Below the pieces are notes generated by a model, which worked only from the letters and a program-made list of their open reading frames with translations, searched no databases and had not been told where the DNA came from. Positions 1 through 8,702 of a stretch of DNA of 60,217 nucleotides are shown here, piece after piece. This DNA comes from Bacteroidales bacterium UBA2939 (GTDB lineage Bacteria > Bacteroidota > Bacteroidia > Bacteroidales > P3), in assembly GCA_002349055.1 (NCBI GenBank), contig DECD01000043.1, forward strand, positions 1 to 60,217. The letters run 5' to 3'. Positions within the stretch are counted from its first letter, which is position 1. Every line of letters begins with the position of its first letter. A program made the position numbers and the translations under genes.

Positions 1-110
1 TATAATAAGGAAACAAGGAACATTATGTATTTTCATGCTCCCTTTTTTGAGATACCTTTTTAGGGCTGATTCTTAAGTGGTTGCAAATTGGTACTTTTAG
101 GGGGTTGGAC

Positions 111-145
111 AAAAAAATAAGCCCGACGGATTAGCGGCGGGCTTT
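111..145 (-). terminator. Intrinsic terminator of the dcw operon
   Basis: Read on the minus strand, a 7-bp stem (AAGCCCG pairing with CGGGCTT) is followed by TATTTTTTT. The left arm of the hairpin includes the last codons and the stop of the permease gene, so the terminator starts before the ORF ends. It marks the downstream end of the long minus-strand division operon. The remaining bases 1-110 show no gene. Confidence 0.75.
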
Positions 146-1015
146 GGAGAGGACGACCATGGTTACAGCCGTCAGTATCAGTATGATACCCAATAATAAT
201 CGGGGAGAGAAGGGTTCGGCGAAGACGAAGACGCCGATGAGGACGGCGGTCATGGGCTCGAGGGCGCCGAGGATGGCCGTGGGCGTAGAGCCGAGGTACT
301 TGGCGGCATAGACCATCATCACCAGTGCCATGATGGCGGGGACTATGGCCAGCCAACCCACCCAGAACCAGGCCGTGGGCGTGGGCGGCAGGGCGAGTCC
401 CTGGCCGCTGAGGAGCGCATAGACGACATTGCCTAACGCACAGTAGAACAAGACATAGAAATTAATCTTGAAGGACGACATCTGCAACGGGCTCTTGTCC
501 ACCACGATGATGTAGAGCGCGTAGGTGAGTGCCGAGATGAGCACCAGCACGATGCCGAGGAGCGAGAAAGTGCCGCCGTCGTCGTTGAACGACAGCAGGG
601 CCACGCCCACCAGCGAGAGGGCGATGGAGAGAACTGTGGTCCATGTGATTCGTTCGCGGAAGAAGAGCGTCATGATGGCGGCGGTCATGACGGGATAGGT
701 GAAGAGGATGGTGGAGGCGATGCCCGAGGGCATGAGCGAGAAGGAGGTGTAGAGGGTAGTGGAAGAGAGGATGAAGAGGATGCCGAGGGCGCTAAGGGTG
801 AGGAACTCGCGGCGGTCGACGCGGAGACTCTCCTTCTTCATCGCGCAGCGTCCCAGCACGACGAGGGCCATAATGACCCATGCAAGGCCGAAGCGGTAAA
901 AGAGTACCGAGGGGATATTCATCCCCTCGGCGTAGAGGTAGCGGGCCAGCGGATTGGTGCCGTAGCACACCGCCGCGCCTATGGCGCAGACGATGCCTAT
1001 AATCTTTTTATTCAT
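131..1015 (-). CDS. EamA/DMT-family permease
   Basis: The protein of about 294 residues is almost wholly hydrophobic, with about ten predicted membrane helices arranged as two EamA repeats. This is the drug/metabolite transporter layout; the N-terminus reads NKKIIGIVCAIGAAVCYGTNP. The family exports or imports small metabolites, and the substrate cannot be told from sequence. An ATG at 1015 shares one base with the ftsZ stop (TGATG), which argues for this start over the TTG one codon upstream and for translational coupling to ftsZ. It is the last gene of the dcw operon and ends inside the terminator hairpin. A permease coupled to ftsZ is not a standard dcw member, so its place here is probably accidental or lineage-specific. 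Confidence 0.85.
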   Translation of the reverse strand: MNKKIIGIVCAIGAAVCYGTNPLARYLYAEGMNIPSVLFYRFGLAWVIMALVVLGRCAMKKESLRVDRREFLTLSALGILFILSSTTLYTSFSLMPSGIASTILFTYPVMTAAIMTLFFRERITWTTVLSIALSLVGVALLSFNDDGGTFSLLGIVLVLISALTYALYIIVVDKSPLQMSSFKINFYVLFYCALGNVVYALLSGQGLALPPTPTAWFWVGWLAIVPAIMALVMMVYAAKYLGSTPTAILGALEPMTAVLIGVFVFAEPFSPRLLLGIILILTAVTMVVLSKARR

Positions 1016-2649
1016 CAATCGGGCTGGTCGTCGTAGAAAGCGTTCTTGGTCATTGTGCCATCGGCGCGCATGGAGAAGGAGGAAGCCTCGCGGGCGCTGG
1101 AGTGGCGTCCCTCGAAGAGGTCGTTTTCGGCCATATCGCGGGCAGGAATACCCTGTACGATGTCGGCGCCATTGGCGTTGTTGCGCAGCAGGTCGTGGAT
1201 GCGACGGATGCGGTCGGCAGCGGTCCTGACATCGTTCTCGTTCTCGAAGGCGCTACGGCCGGGTTCGGGGACGGTGTAGACGGGAGCTGCGGGAGCGGGA
1301 GCAGGGGCGATAGACGCAGCAGGCTGCGTCTCTACAACGGTGTCGAGGATGTGGATTTCGTCGACCATGGCGTCGCACGTCGTGGCGGAAGCTGCAGCGT
1401 GCATCTCGGCAGCAGGGGCAGCAACGGCCACGGGCTCTTCGTCCTCGAGGACGAAGACGTGCTTCTCGGCAGCAGGGGCCTCGGCCACCGAGGCGGGAGC
1501 CACCGGAATGACCGGGGTCTCGGCGATAGCCACGGGCTCTTCTTTCTTGATGAGGACCGGCTCGTCGGCAGCCACAGGCTCGGGGGTCACCACGGGAGCG
1601 GGCTTGACGGGGTCCTCGTCCTTAGGGAGCTCGATGACCTTGGGGCCTTCGGGCACGAAAGCGGACTTCTCGAAGCCGGTGGCGATAAGGGTCACCTTGA
1701 GTTCGTCGTCGAGGGTTTCGTCGGCGCCGGCACCCCAGATGACGTCGGCGGTGCCGTCGGTCTTCTCGCTGAGGAAGTCGGTGATTTCGCCGAGTTCGTC
1801 CATAGTGATTTCGTGGTCGGGGTGATAGGAGAAGTAGAGGAGGACGTTTTTGGCGCCGCGGATGTCGTTGTCGTTGAGCAGCACAGAGGTAGAGGCGGCA
1901 GTGATGGCCTCGATGGCGCGGTTCTCGCCCTTGCCGCTGCCAGAGCCCATGAGGGCGGTGCCACTATTCTCCATGACGGTGTTGACATCCTGGAAGTCGA
2001 TGTTCACGTAGGCATCGACGGTGATGATTTCGGCGATACCCTTGGCAGCGGTGAGCAGCACATCGTTGGCCATACCGAATGCCTCGGAGAGCTTGAAGTT
2101 GCTGAAGGAACGCAGCTTGTCGTTGTTGATGATGAGGATGGAGTCGACATGCTTGCGGAGCTCTGCGATACCGGCCTGAGCCTGCTCGCGGCGGGTCTTG
2201 TTCTCGAAGCTGAAGGGGAGAGTGACGATGGCCACGACAAGAATCTTCTTGTTCTCATCGTCGTCGAGGTCGATACTCTTGGCTATCTCGGCGATGACAG
2301 GAGCCGCACCGGTGCCGGTACCACCACCCATACCGGCGGTGATGAAGAGCATCTGGGTGTTGTGGGAGATGGCGTCGCGGATGTCGTCGGCCTTCTCGAG
2401 GGCGGCCTGACGGGCACGCTCGGGCTTGTTGCCGGCACCAAGACCGTGACCCAGCGGAATCTTGTTGGGGACGGGCGAAGTGTTGAGGGCCTTCATGTCG
2501 GTGTTGCAGACGATGAAGTCAACGCCCTTGATACCCTGGCGGAACATGTGGTTGACAGCATTGCCACCGCCACCGCCGACACCTATGACTTTGATGTAAG
2601 AAGACTGGCCTTTGGGCGAGTCAAAAGTAAAAATTGCATCTTCTTCCAT
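1015..2649 (-). CDS. ftsZ: Cell division protein FtsZ
   Basis: FtsZ is the tubulin-like GTPase that forms the Z-ring at mid-cell. The N-terminal domain has the GGGGGNAVN nucleotide-binding loop near residue 25 and the tubulin signature GMGGGTGTGAAP near residues 105-116. At 544 residues it is much longer than the usual 380-450. The extra length is a Pro/Ala/Glu/Val-rich linker from about residue 320 to 510 that ends in a short conserved-looking tail (NAFYDDQPD), the likely FtsA-binding peptide. A palindromic repeat encodes residues about 438-446 of that linker. It lies 136 bp downstream of ftsA and is coupled to the following permease gene. Identity is certain; only the linker is odd. Confidence 0.98.
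   Translation of the reverse strand: MEEDAIFTFDSPKGQSSYIKVIGVGGGGGNAVNHMFRQGIKGVDFIVCNTDMKALNTSPVPNKIPLGHGLGAGNKPERARQAALEKADDIRDAISHNTQMLFITAGMGGGTGTGAAPVIAEIAKSIDLDDDENKKILVVAIVTLPFSFENKTRREQAQAGIAELRKHVDSILIINNDKLRSFSNFKLSEAFGMANDVLLTAAKGIAEIITVDAYVNIDFQDVNTVMENSGTALMGSGSGKGENRAIEAITAASTSVLLNDNDIRGAKNVLLYFSYHPDHEITMDELGEITDFLSEKTDGTADVIWGAGADETLDDELKVTLIATGFEKSAFVPEGPKVIELPKDEDPVKPAPVVTPEPVAADEPVLIKKEEPVAIAETPVIPVAPASVAEAPAAEKHVFVLEDEEPVAVAAPAAEMHAAASATTCDAMVDEIHILDTVVETQPAASIAPAPAPAAPVYTVPEPGRSAFENENDVRTAADRIRRIHDLLRNNANGADIVQGIPARDMAENDLFEGRHSSAREASSFSMRADGTMTKNAFYDDQPD
1311..1334. repeat. Palindromic repeat inside the ftsZ linker
   Basis: The sequence AGACGCAGC-AGG-CTGCGTCT is a near-perfect inverted repeat followed by CTACA. 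The same core, with GAGACGCGGC arms and the same TACA flank, occurs as an intergenic hairpin at 51355-51376. Here it is in frame and encodes part of the disordered FtsZ linker. This resembles repetitive extragenic palindromes that have entered coding DNA. Confidence 0.7.
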
Positions 2650-2734
2650 GTGCTTGTATATTTCTATCTTATTGAATAAGAATTCGTTATTAAAATCTGT
2701 CGTATTATTTTGGCAGTATAAAAATACTACTTTT

Positions 2735-2764
2735 CTACCAATTAACTCCCCTATCTACCAATTA
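2735..2764. repeat. Two direct repeats upstream of ftsZ
   Basis: In the 136-bp gap between ftsA and ftsZ the decamer CTACCAATTA occurs twice, starting at 2735 and 2755, exactly 20 bp apart (about two helical turns). Read in the gene direction this is TAATTGGTAG. No clear TAnnTTTG promoter was found here. A regulator binding site is possible but not shown. Confidence 0.45.
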
Positions 2765-2785
2765 GTTATCAACAAATAATCCACA

Positions 2786-4159
2786 TTAGTCATCAATGCC
2801 CTCGTCGAAGACCTTTTTGAAAAAGTTTCCAATGGTCTTTTCGAAAGAGCCTTTCTTCTCTTTCTTAGGTTTTTCAGGCTTCTCAGGCTCGTCGGCAGGT
2901 TCGAGCTCGGGTTCGGCTTTCATGGCGACAAAGGGGTCGACCTTGGTTTCGTTCTTGGCGGGAGCTTCCTCGTGGATTTCCTCTTCGCGGCCTTCCTCGG
3001 CCTGTTCAAGACCATAGAGGACGAGGCCGATGCCAGTGGCATACATGGGATGAGCCAGGTCGGCAAAGGAGACGCTGTCGGCCGAGAGGTGCTCGTTGGG
3101 GATGCCGATGCGGGTGTCGGTGGTGGTGATAAGCTCGCAAAGCTCCTTGATATTCTTGAGCTGGGCGCCGCCGCCGGTGAGGGTGACGCCGGCGATAAGC
3201 TTCTTGTGGAAGCCGGAGAGCTTGATGGAGTAGTCGACCTGCTCGAGAATCATGCGGGTGCGGGCGTTGATAATCTCGGCGAGGGTTTTGACATAAATCT
3301 CACGCGGAGCCTGGCTGCGGATGCCGGGGATGGAGATAACATCGTTCTCGGAGACAGCAGAGGTGAGGCAGGAGCCGAACTTCACCTTGAGGCTCTCGGC
3401 CTGCTTCTTGAGGATATTGCAGCCCTCACGGATGTCGTTGGTGATGGCGTTGCCGGCCAGAGGCAGCACCTCGGTGTGGCGGATGATGCCGTCGTAGAAG
3501 ATGGCGATGTCGGTGGTGCCGCCGCCGATGTCGACCATAGCCACGCCCGCGTCGCGGTCACTGTCGTCGAGGACAGCCTTGGCCGAGGCCACGGGCTCGA
3601 GGACCACACCCTTGATGTGGAGACCGGCATCCTGGACGGCATATTTGATAAACTGGAGGTTCTGCACATTGGCGGTGACCATGTGGAAGTCGGCCTCGAG
3701 GTTCTTGCCCACCACGCCCACAGGGGAAATCTCGCGGCTGAGGGCCTCGCGGTCGACGATGTAGCGCTGGGGGAAGATGTGGATGATTTCCTCGCCGGGC
3801 TCGAGCATAATGTTGTACTGCTCGGAGATGAGGCGGTCGACATCCTCCTGCTCGATGAGGCGGTGGTCGGTGGGAATCATGACGCTGCCGTGGCTGGGGC
3901 GCGACTTGATGTGCTGGCCGGCAATGCCCACCCACACCTCGTCGATGTCGACATCAGCCTGGTCGGCGGCCTCGCTGACGGCACGACGGATGGACTCGGC
4001 TGTGTCGGTGACGCTCTTCACCACACCGTGCTCGACGCCTTTGGAGTCGGTTTTGCCAAAGCCAAGAATTTTCACTTTTCCGTTCTCGGCACGCATACCC
4101 ACGAAACAGGCAATCTTGGTGGTGCCAATGTCTAGACCTACAATGATTTCATTTTCCAT
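2786..4159 (-). CDS. ftsA: Cell division protein FtsA
   Basis: FtsA is the actin-like ATPase that tethers FtsZ to the inner membrane. The phosphate-1 motif is at residues 9-16 (LDIGTTKI) and the phosphate-2 motif DIGGGTTD at 210-217. The adenosine motif TGGGAQLKN lies further on. An acidic/proline-rich linker leads to a Lys/Phe-rich amphipathic tail over the last 21 residues (KTIGNFFKKVF), the expected membrane-targeting helix. At 457 residues it is of normal length for this phylum. It sits between ftsQ and ftsZ, with 18 bp separating it from ftsQ. Confidence 0.97.
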   Translation of the reverse strand: MENEIIVGLDIGTTKIACFVGMRAENGKVKILGFGKTDSKGVEHGVVKSVTDTAESIRRAVSEAADQADVDIDEVWVGIAGQHIKSRPSHGSVMIPTDHRLIEQEDVDRLISEQYNIMLEPGEEIIHIFPQRYIVDREALSREISPVGVVGKNLEADFHMVTANVQNLQFIKYAVQDAGLHIKGVVLEPVASAKAVLDDSDRDAGVAMVDIGGGTTDIAIFYDGIIRHTEVLPLAGNAITNDIREGCNILKKQAESLKVKFGSCLTSAVSENDVISIPGIRSQAPREIYVKTLAEIINARTRMILEQVDYSIKLSGFHKKLIAGVTLTGGGAQLKNIKELCELITTTDTRIGIPNEHLSADSVSFADLAHPMYATGIGLVLYGLEQAEEGREEEIHEEAPAKNETKVDPFVAMKAEPELEPADEPEKPEKPKKEKKGSFEKTIGNFFKKVFDEGIDD

Positions 4160-4177
4160 AACTATAATATTTTTGAT

Positions 4178-4936
4178 TTATTTTTTCGTACAAACAACTT
4201 GTCCTTTGAATTTGAGGCTTATCTTGGAATAGGTATTCCATCCGGCGCGGGGCATGCCCTTGCGATAGAAAGTGAGGAGGTTGGAGAATTTGGTTTCGAG
4301 ATTGTCGACGGCGCCCAGCTCGATGATATGGTCGCCCACCTTGGGCACCATCATCATGTTGCCGTCGCGCTCGACGAAAATTTGGTCGATAAGAGCACTA
4401 TAGTCGTCCTCGTCATCGAGGAAGGAAGCCAGTTTCCAGATGGCGGTGGTCTGCGCGTTGAGGCTGTCGAGACGCAGCGGCTCGGTGAATTCGCCGCCCG
4501 CCACAAGGACATTGCAGAAGCCCAAGGGCGACGGCGGGAAGAGGGCTCCGTCGCGGTCGATGTAAAGCTCGCGGGTGCCATAGTAGATGCGGGCGATGGG
4601 GCGACGCTGCTTGGCACGCACCACCACTTTGCCTCCCACGCTGACCGAGGCCGAGACCTGGGTAAGGAACGGCACACGGCTCGCCGCTGCCGCCACACGC
4701 TTGCGGTCGACCGACTTCACGCTCAACTGCAAGAGGTTGGGCTCACGGCGGAGGACGGTGTCGACCACCGTCTGGTTGCTGACCAGCAGGGGTGTGCCGC
4801 GATGACGGATGACCACCTCGATGCCACGCACCTGTGAGCGCGAGCGGGCCACGTTGGCAGCCAGCACCAGCACAGCGAGCACTGCGACGCCCAACACAAT
4901 GAGCAGTATCTTGGTAGAACGTTTCAACGGTTTCAT
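4178..4936 (-). CDS. ftsQ: FtsQ-like cell division protein
   Basis: This 252-residue bitopic membrane protein has a short basic N-terminus, one transmembrane helix at about residues 8-28, and a periplasmic domain beginning GIEVVIRHRGTPLLVS, as expected of a POTRA/FtsQ fold. The position between murC and ftsA is the standard ftsQ position and carries much of the assignment, because FtsQ sequences in this phylum are very divergent. Its start overlaps the murC stop by 4 bp. It is expected to scaffold the divisome through FtsB/FtsL. Confidence 0.85.
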   Translation of the reverse strand: MKPLKRSTKILLIVLGVAVLAVLVLAANVARSRSQVRGIEVVIRHRGTPLLVSNQTVVDTVLRREPNLLQLSVKSVDRKRVAAAASRVPFLTQVSASVSVGGKVVVRAKQRRPIARIYYGTRELYIDRDGALFPPSPLGFCNVLVAGGEFTEPLRLDSLNAQTTAIWKLASFLDDEDDYSALIDQIFVERDGNMMMVPKVGDHIIELGAVDNLETKFSNLLTFYRKGMPRAGWNTYSKISLKFKGQVVCTKK

Positions 4937-6363
4937 AACATGTTTTCTCTCAAAACGGTTTCCAAACGGGGCACCAGCCGGTCGATGTCACCGGCACCGA
5001 GGGTGAGGACCACGTCGGGGCAGAGGGCCGGGACGAGGTCGAGGACCTGGTCGGGGGTGCAGAGGTACTTGGACATGGTTTCCATCTTGCGGAGCACCAT
5101 AGAGGAGGTGACGCCGAGGATGGGTTTCTCACGAGCAGGATAGATGGGCATCATGATGACCTCATCGAGGGTTTGCAGCACACGCGCAAAGTCGTCGGCG
5201 AAATCGCGGGTACGGGAGTAGAGGTGGGGCTGGAAGATTCCCACCACACGCTTACCGGGATAGAGATAGCGGACCGCCTCGATGGTGGAGGCAATCTCGT
5301 TGGGGTGATGGGCATAGTCGTCGATATAGACGAGGTTCTTCTCACGGATGCGGTAGTCGAAGCGGCGGCGTACACCGGCGAAAGACTTCAGGCCGCTGCG
5401 CAGTTGGAACTGGTCGACACCGCAACTGAGGGCCACCGCCGATGCCACCACAGCATTCTCGACATTGACCAGCGGAGCGCCGTCGAGCTCAAGGTCGTAG
5501 AGCACACCGTCGGGGGTACGGAGGTCGAAGAAGAAGTTGCCGTTGTAGTTGCGGACATTGATGGCGTAGTAGTCGGCCTCGATGCCACGGGCGGTATAGG
5601 TGAGAGGTGAAAGGTGAAAGGTGAAAGGTGAGTGGTGGTCGTGTTCTTCTTCGTGGTCGTGGTGATGGTTGTGTTCGTGACCGTATTCGACGAACTCCTC
5701 GCCGTCGGCGGTGAGGAAGATGCCCTCCTTGAGGAAGAGCTGGCCGTCGGGGTCGGTCTGGTTAGCGAACTGGAGATAGGCTTCCATCATGTTCTCATGA
5801 GTGCCGTAGATGTCGAGGTGGTCGGGGTCGGTGGCGGTGATGACGGCCATGTGGGGATGGAGCTGGAGGAAAGAGCGGTCGTATTCGTCAGCCTCGACAA
5901 CCACATATTCACTGTCGGCATTGACCAGGAGGTTGCTGTCGAAGTTCTTGCTAATGCCGCCCAGGAAAGCGCTGCAACCGCAGGGGGCCTTGCTCAACAG
6001 ATGGGCAATCATGGTGGTAGTGGTGGTCTTGCCGTGACTGCCAGCCACAGCGATGCACTTCTTGCCTCGCGTTACCTCGCCCAGCATTTGCGAACGCTTC
6101 TCCATCTTGACACCACGAGCCACGAGGGCCTGGAACTCGCGGGTATCGGTGGGCACGGCCGGGGTGTAGACCACGAGGTCGACCTCGGCGGGTATCAGGT
6201 CAGGGTTGTCATCGTAATGGATGGCAATGCCCTCGGCCTCCAACTCGGCAGTGAGAGGACTGGGCGTGCGGTCGTAGCCACTAACGATGTCGCCACGACG
6301 GTGGAAGAAGCGCGCCAAAGCGCTCATGCCTATGCCTCCTATGCCAAGAAAATAGTAGTTCAT
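4933..6363 (-). CDS. murC: UDP-N-acetylmuramate-L-alanine ligase MurC
   Basis: MurC adds L-Ala to UDP-MurNAc in the cytoplasm. The N-terminal dinucleotide-type loop GIGGIGMS is at residues 7-14 and the ATP loop GSHGKTTTT at 108-116. The central EADEYDRSF and the C-terminal DDYAHHPNE motifs are present. Odd feature: residues about 228-257 form an insertion not expected in MurC. It is a His/Asp/Glu-rich stretch (HNHHHDHEEEHDHH) followed by SPFTFHLSPLT, and the latter is encoded by a 7-bp tandem repeat. The reading frame stays open, so the enzyme is probably active. It overlaps ftsQ by 4 bp. Confidence 0.96.
   Translation of the reverse strand: MNYYFLGIGGIGMSALARFFHRRGDIVSGYDRTPSPLTAELEAEGIAIHYDDNPDLIPAEVDLVVYTPAVPTDTREFQALVARGVKMEKRSQMLGEVTRGKKCIAVAGSHGKTTTTTMIAHLLSKAPCGCSAFLGGISKNFDSNLLVNADSEYVVVEADEYDRSFLQLHPHMAVITATDPDHLDIYGTHENMMEAYLQFANQTDPDGQLFLKEGIFLTADGEEFVEYGHEHNHHHDHEEEHDHHSPFTFHLSPLTYTARGIEADYYAINVRNYNGNFFFDLRTPDGVLYDLELDGAPLVNVENAVVASAVALSCGVDQFQLRSGLKSFAGVRRRFDYRIREKNLVYIDDYAHHPNEIASTIEAVRYLYPGKRVVGIFQPHLYSRTRDFADDFARVLQTLDEVIMMPIYPAREKPILGVTSSMVLRKMETMSKYLCTPDQVLDLVPALCPDVVLTLGAGDIDRLVPRLETVLRENML
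5599..5633. repeat. 7-bp tandem array inside murC
   Basis: Five units of GGTGAAA or close variants run head to tail (5599, 5606, 5613, 5620, 5627). Three units make 21 bp, so the array is read in frame. It encodes the SPFTFHLSPLT part of the MurC insertion, on the strand opposite to the repeat's G-rich strand. Unit sequence and period match the GAAAGGT/GAAATGA arrays found between genes elsewhere in the window. Confidence 0.85.
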
Positions 6364-6366
6364 CGA

Positions 6367-7476
6367 TTAACGGTTTATGAGATTCTCAATTTGGTCGACA
6401 ATCTTGTCGGCGGCGTTGCGGACAGCCATCTTGGAGATGGCGGCGCACATAGCCTCTTGACGCTCGGGGGCATCGAAGATGTCCTTGACCGCAGCAAGTC
6501 CCTGGCTATTGCATTCAACATCCTTCACCATGACGGCGGCACCGCGGTCGACAAGAGCCAAAGCATTCTTGGTCTGATGGTCCTCGGCCACGTTGGGCGA
6601 AGGAATGAGCACCACGGGCTTGCCCACAAGGCACAGCTCGCTGATGGCAATGGCACCGGCACGCGACACCACGATGTCGGCGGCGGCATAGGCCATATCC
6701 ATGCGGGAAATGAACTGGTGCACCTTGACCCACTGACTCGCCTGCGCCTGCTCGACGGCAGCCACGGCCTCGTCGTACATCCAACGGCCCGTCTGCCACA
6801 GGAGCTGGATATTGTTCTCGCGGAAGAAGTGGAGATGACTAATTATCATCTCGTTGATGCTGCGCGCACCAAGGCTTCCTCCCACGGAAAGGAGCACACG
6901 GCCTTCGGCCTCGAGACCGAAGTGAGCACGGCCTTCGGCAGTGGTGACGTTCATCTGCTCGATATCGGCACGCACAGGATTGCCGGTGAAGACAATCTTC
7001 TCCTTGGGGAAGAATCGCTCCATACCCTCGTAGGCCACACAAATCTTCCCGGCCTTGCGGGCAAGAATCTTGTTGGTCAAGCCGGCGTAGGAATTCTGTT
7101 CCTGCAAGAGGGTCTTGTAGCCCATGGCGGCAGCGGCCTTCAGCGTAGGTTCGCTGGCGAAACCGCCCACACCCACAACGATGTCGGGCTTGAACTCGCG
7201 GATGACCTTCTTCACCATACGACGGCTCTTCAGGATGCGGAAAGGCAGCTGGAGATTCTTCATGATATTCTCAGGCGTGAGCTTGCGTTGCAAACCCGCG
7301 ATGGGCAAACCCACAATCTTGTAACCTGCCGCCGGCACTTTTTCCATCTCCATGCGGCCTTCGGCTCCCACAAAAAGCACCTCGGCATCACTCCAACGCG
7401 CCTTGACGGCATTGGCGATGGCCACAGCGGGAAATATATGCCCGCCACTTCCTCCTCCACTGATAATTATCTTCAT
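6367..7476 (-). CDS. murG: UDP-GlcNAc:lipid I N-acetylglucosaminyltransferase MurG
   Basis: MurG converts lipid I to lipid II at the inner face of the membrane. The 369-residue GT28/GT-B protein has the N-terminal loop GGGSGGHIFPA (about residues 7-17), the GVGGFAS motif, and the C-terminal donor-site motif SRAGAIAISELCLVGKPVVLIPSPNVAEDHQ. Length is typical. It sits between ftsW and murC with gaps of only 2-3 bp, so all three are co-translated from one message. Confidence 0.97.
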   Translation of the reverse strand: MKIIISGGGSGGHIFPAVAIANAVKARWSDAEVLFVGAEGRMEMEKVPAAGYKIVGLPIAGLQRKLTPENIMKNLQLPFRILKSRRMVKKVIREFKPDIVVGVGGFASEPTLKAAAAMGYKTLLQEQNSYAGLTNKILARKAGKICVAYEGMERFFPKEKIVFTGNPVRADIEQMNVTTAEGRAHFGLEAEGRVLLSVGGSLGARSINEMIISHLHFFRENNIQLLWQTGRWMYDEAVAAVEQAQASQWVKVHQFISRMDMAYAAADIVVSRAGAIAISELCLVGKPVVLIPSPNVAEDHQTKNALALVDRGAAVMVKDVECNSQGLAAVKDIFDAPERQEAMCAAISKMAVRNAADKIVDQIENLINR

Positions 7477-7478
7477 AT

Positions 7479-8699
7479 CTATTCTTGTTTTTCAATATTA
7501 GTATCGTCCGTTATCACCGCTCCCTCCTCTTCGGGTTCCGGCACCACTTCCTCTTCTTTCTTCTCGTCATACACATCGGCCGCCACCGACTGGATGACAC
7601 CCAGTCCGCAGCCGAGGAAGAGATAGGCCGTACCGCCGTAGGAGATGAACGGCAGCGTTTGTCCTGTGACCGGCAGCACGCCGACAGCCACACACATATT
7701 GGCCAACGCCTGTAAGTATATCATGGTGCCGAATCCCGCCACCGCCAGAGCACCGAAGCGCCCTTTGCAACGCCAAGCCAGGCGTATGCAACGGAAGTAG
7801 AAGAAACTATAGAGCACCAGCACCAGGATGCCAGTCACCATGCCCAACTCCTCGATGATGATGGCATAGATAAAGTCGTTGTGGGCCTGGGTCATGAGGC
7901 GCGCATGGACGGTATTGCCAGGACCTTTGCCCAAGATGCCACCGCGGGCGATGGCCATGCGGGCCATGTTCTCCTGCGAGAGTTCATCGGGATTGGGCTG
8001 GAGCCACGAGTGGATGCGGTGTCCCCAGGTGGTGGAGCGTTCGAGGATTTGCTCGGTCTTTTCGGCTTCGGCCTGCGTGCCTTTATCGTAGCGCATATAT
8101 GCTATGGCCAATCCGACACTTACCACAAGCACGCCCGCCAAAAACAGACGCCACCACCACTTGCGGTTGACGCCGCCGAAAAGCATCATCAGATAGCACG
8201 AAAGGAATATGAGGGCCGCGGTGGAGAAGTTCTCAGGGAGCACCAGCACCACGACACCCACGATATAGATTAGCAGCGAAAGGAAAGTGCCGAGGTCGTC
8301 GGTTTGCTCTTTCTTGAGGGCAATCTGCCGCGCGATGAAGAGCACCAGCATCACCTTGGCCACCTCGGAAGGCTGGAACTGGCCTACCACAGGCAGATGG
8401 AACCAGCGACCGCCCATCATGAGCACTACTGCCAGCAGCACCACCGATATCCAGAAACCCATGAGAGAGAAACGCGAGAAATAGCGGTAGTTGACATGCG
8501 AGGCAAGGATGACGACGACCCATGTGGCGATGACAATAAAGAGATGTTTGAAGAACAGACTCGTCGGCGACCCCACGCCGTTCTGCGAATAGGCGAAGAG
8601 GCCGATGGAGCTGTAAACTTCCACCAGCGAGATGATACTGAGCAGCAGGAACACCACCCATATCGTCCGGTCACCTCTGAATATCTTCGATACTTTCAT
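7479..8699 (-). CDS. ftsW: Lipid II polymerase / division protein FtsW (SEDS family)
   Basis: This 406-residue SEDS-family membrane protein has about ten transmembrane helices. The conserved motif FISYGGTAYLFLG lies near the C-terminal end and PSEVAKVMLVLF near residue 130. It polymerises lipid II at the septum in partnership with the class B transpeptidase FtsI encoded upstream. A short acidic cytoplasmic tail follows the last helix. It begins 3 bp after the murD-like ORF, which is the normal murD-ftsW order. Confidence 0.95.
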   Translation of the reverse strand: MKVSKIFRGDRTIWVVFLLLSIISLVEVYSSIGLFAYSQNGVGSPTSLFFKHLFIVIATWVVVILASHVNYRYFSRFSLMGFWISVVLLAVVLMMGGRWFHLPVVGQFQPSEVAKVMLVLFIARQIALKKEQTDDLGTFLSLLIYIVGVVVLVLPENFSTAALIFLSCYLMMLFGGVNRKWWWRLFLAGVLVVSVGLAIAYMRYDKGTQAEAEKTEQILERSTTWGHRIHSWLQPNPDELSQENMARMAIARGGILGKGPGNTVHARLMTQAHNDFIYAIIIEELGMVTGILVLVLYSFFYFRCIRLAWRCKGRFGALAVAGFGTMIYLQALANMCVAVGVLPVTGQTLPFISYGGTAYLFLGCGLGVIQSVAADVYDEKKEEEVVPEPEEEGAVITDDTNIEKQE

Positions 8700-8702
8700 T
8701 TC

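Noticed and set aside
1102..2679. Long plus-strand ORF opposite ftsZ (525 codons)
   Set aside because: It is a shadow of ftsZ caused by GC-rich codon use; the translation is low-complexity and matches no domain. Similar long antisense ORFs opposite ftsA, murC, the S46 peptidase, the S8/M6 protease and the surface proteins were left out for the same reason.
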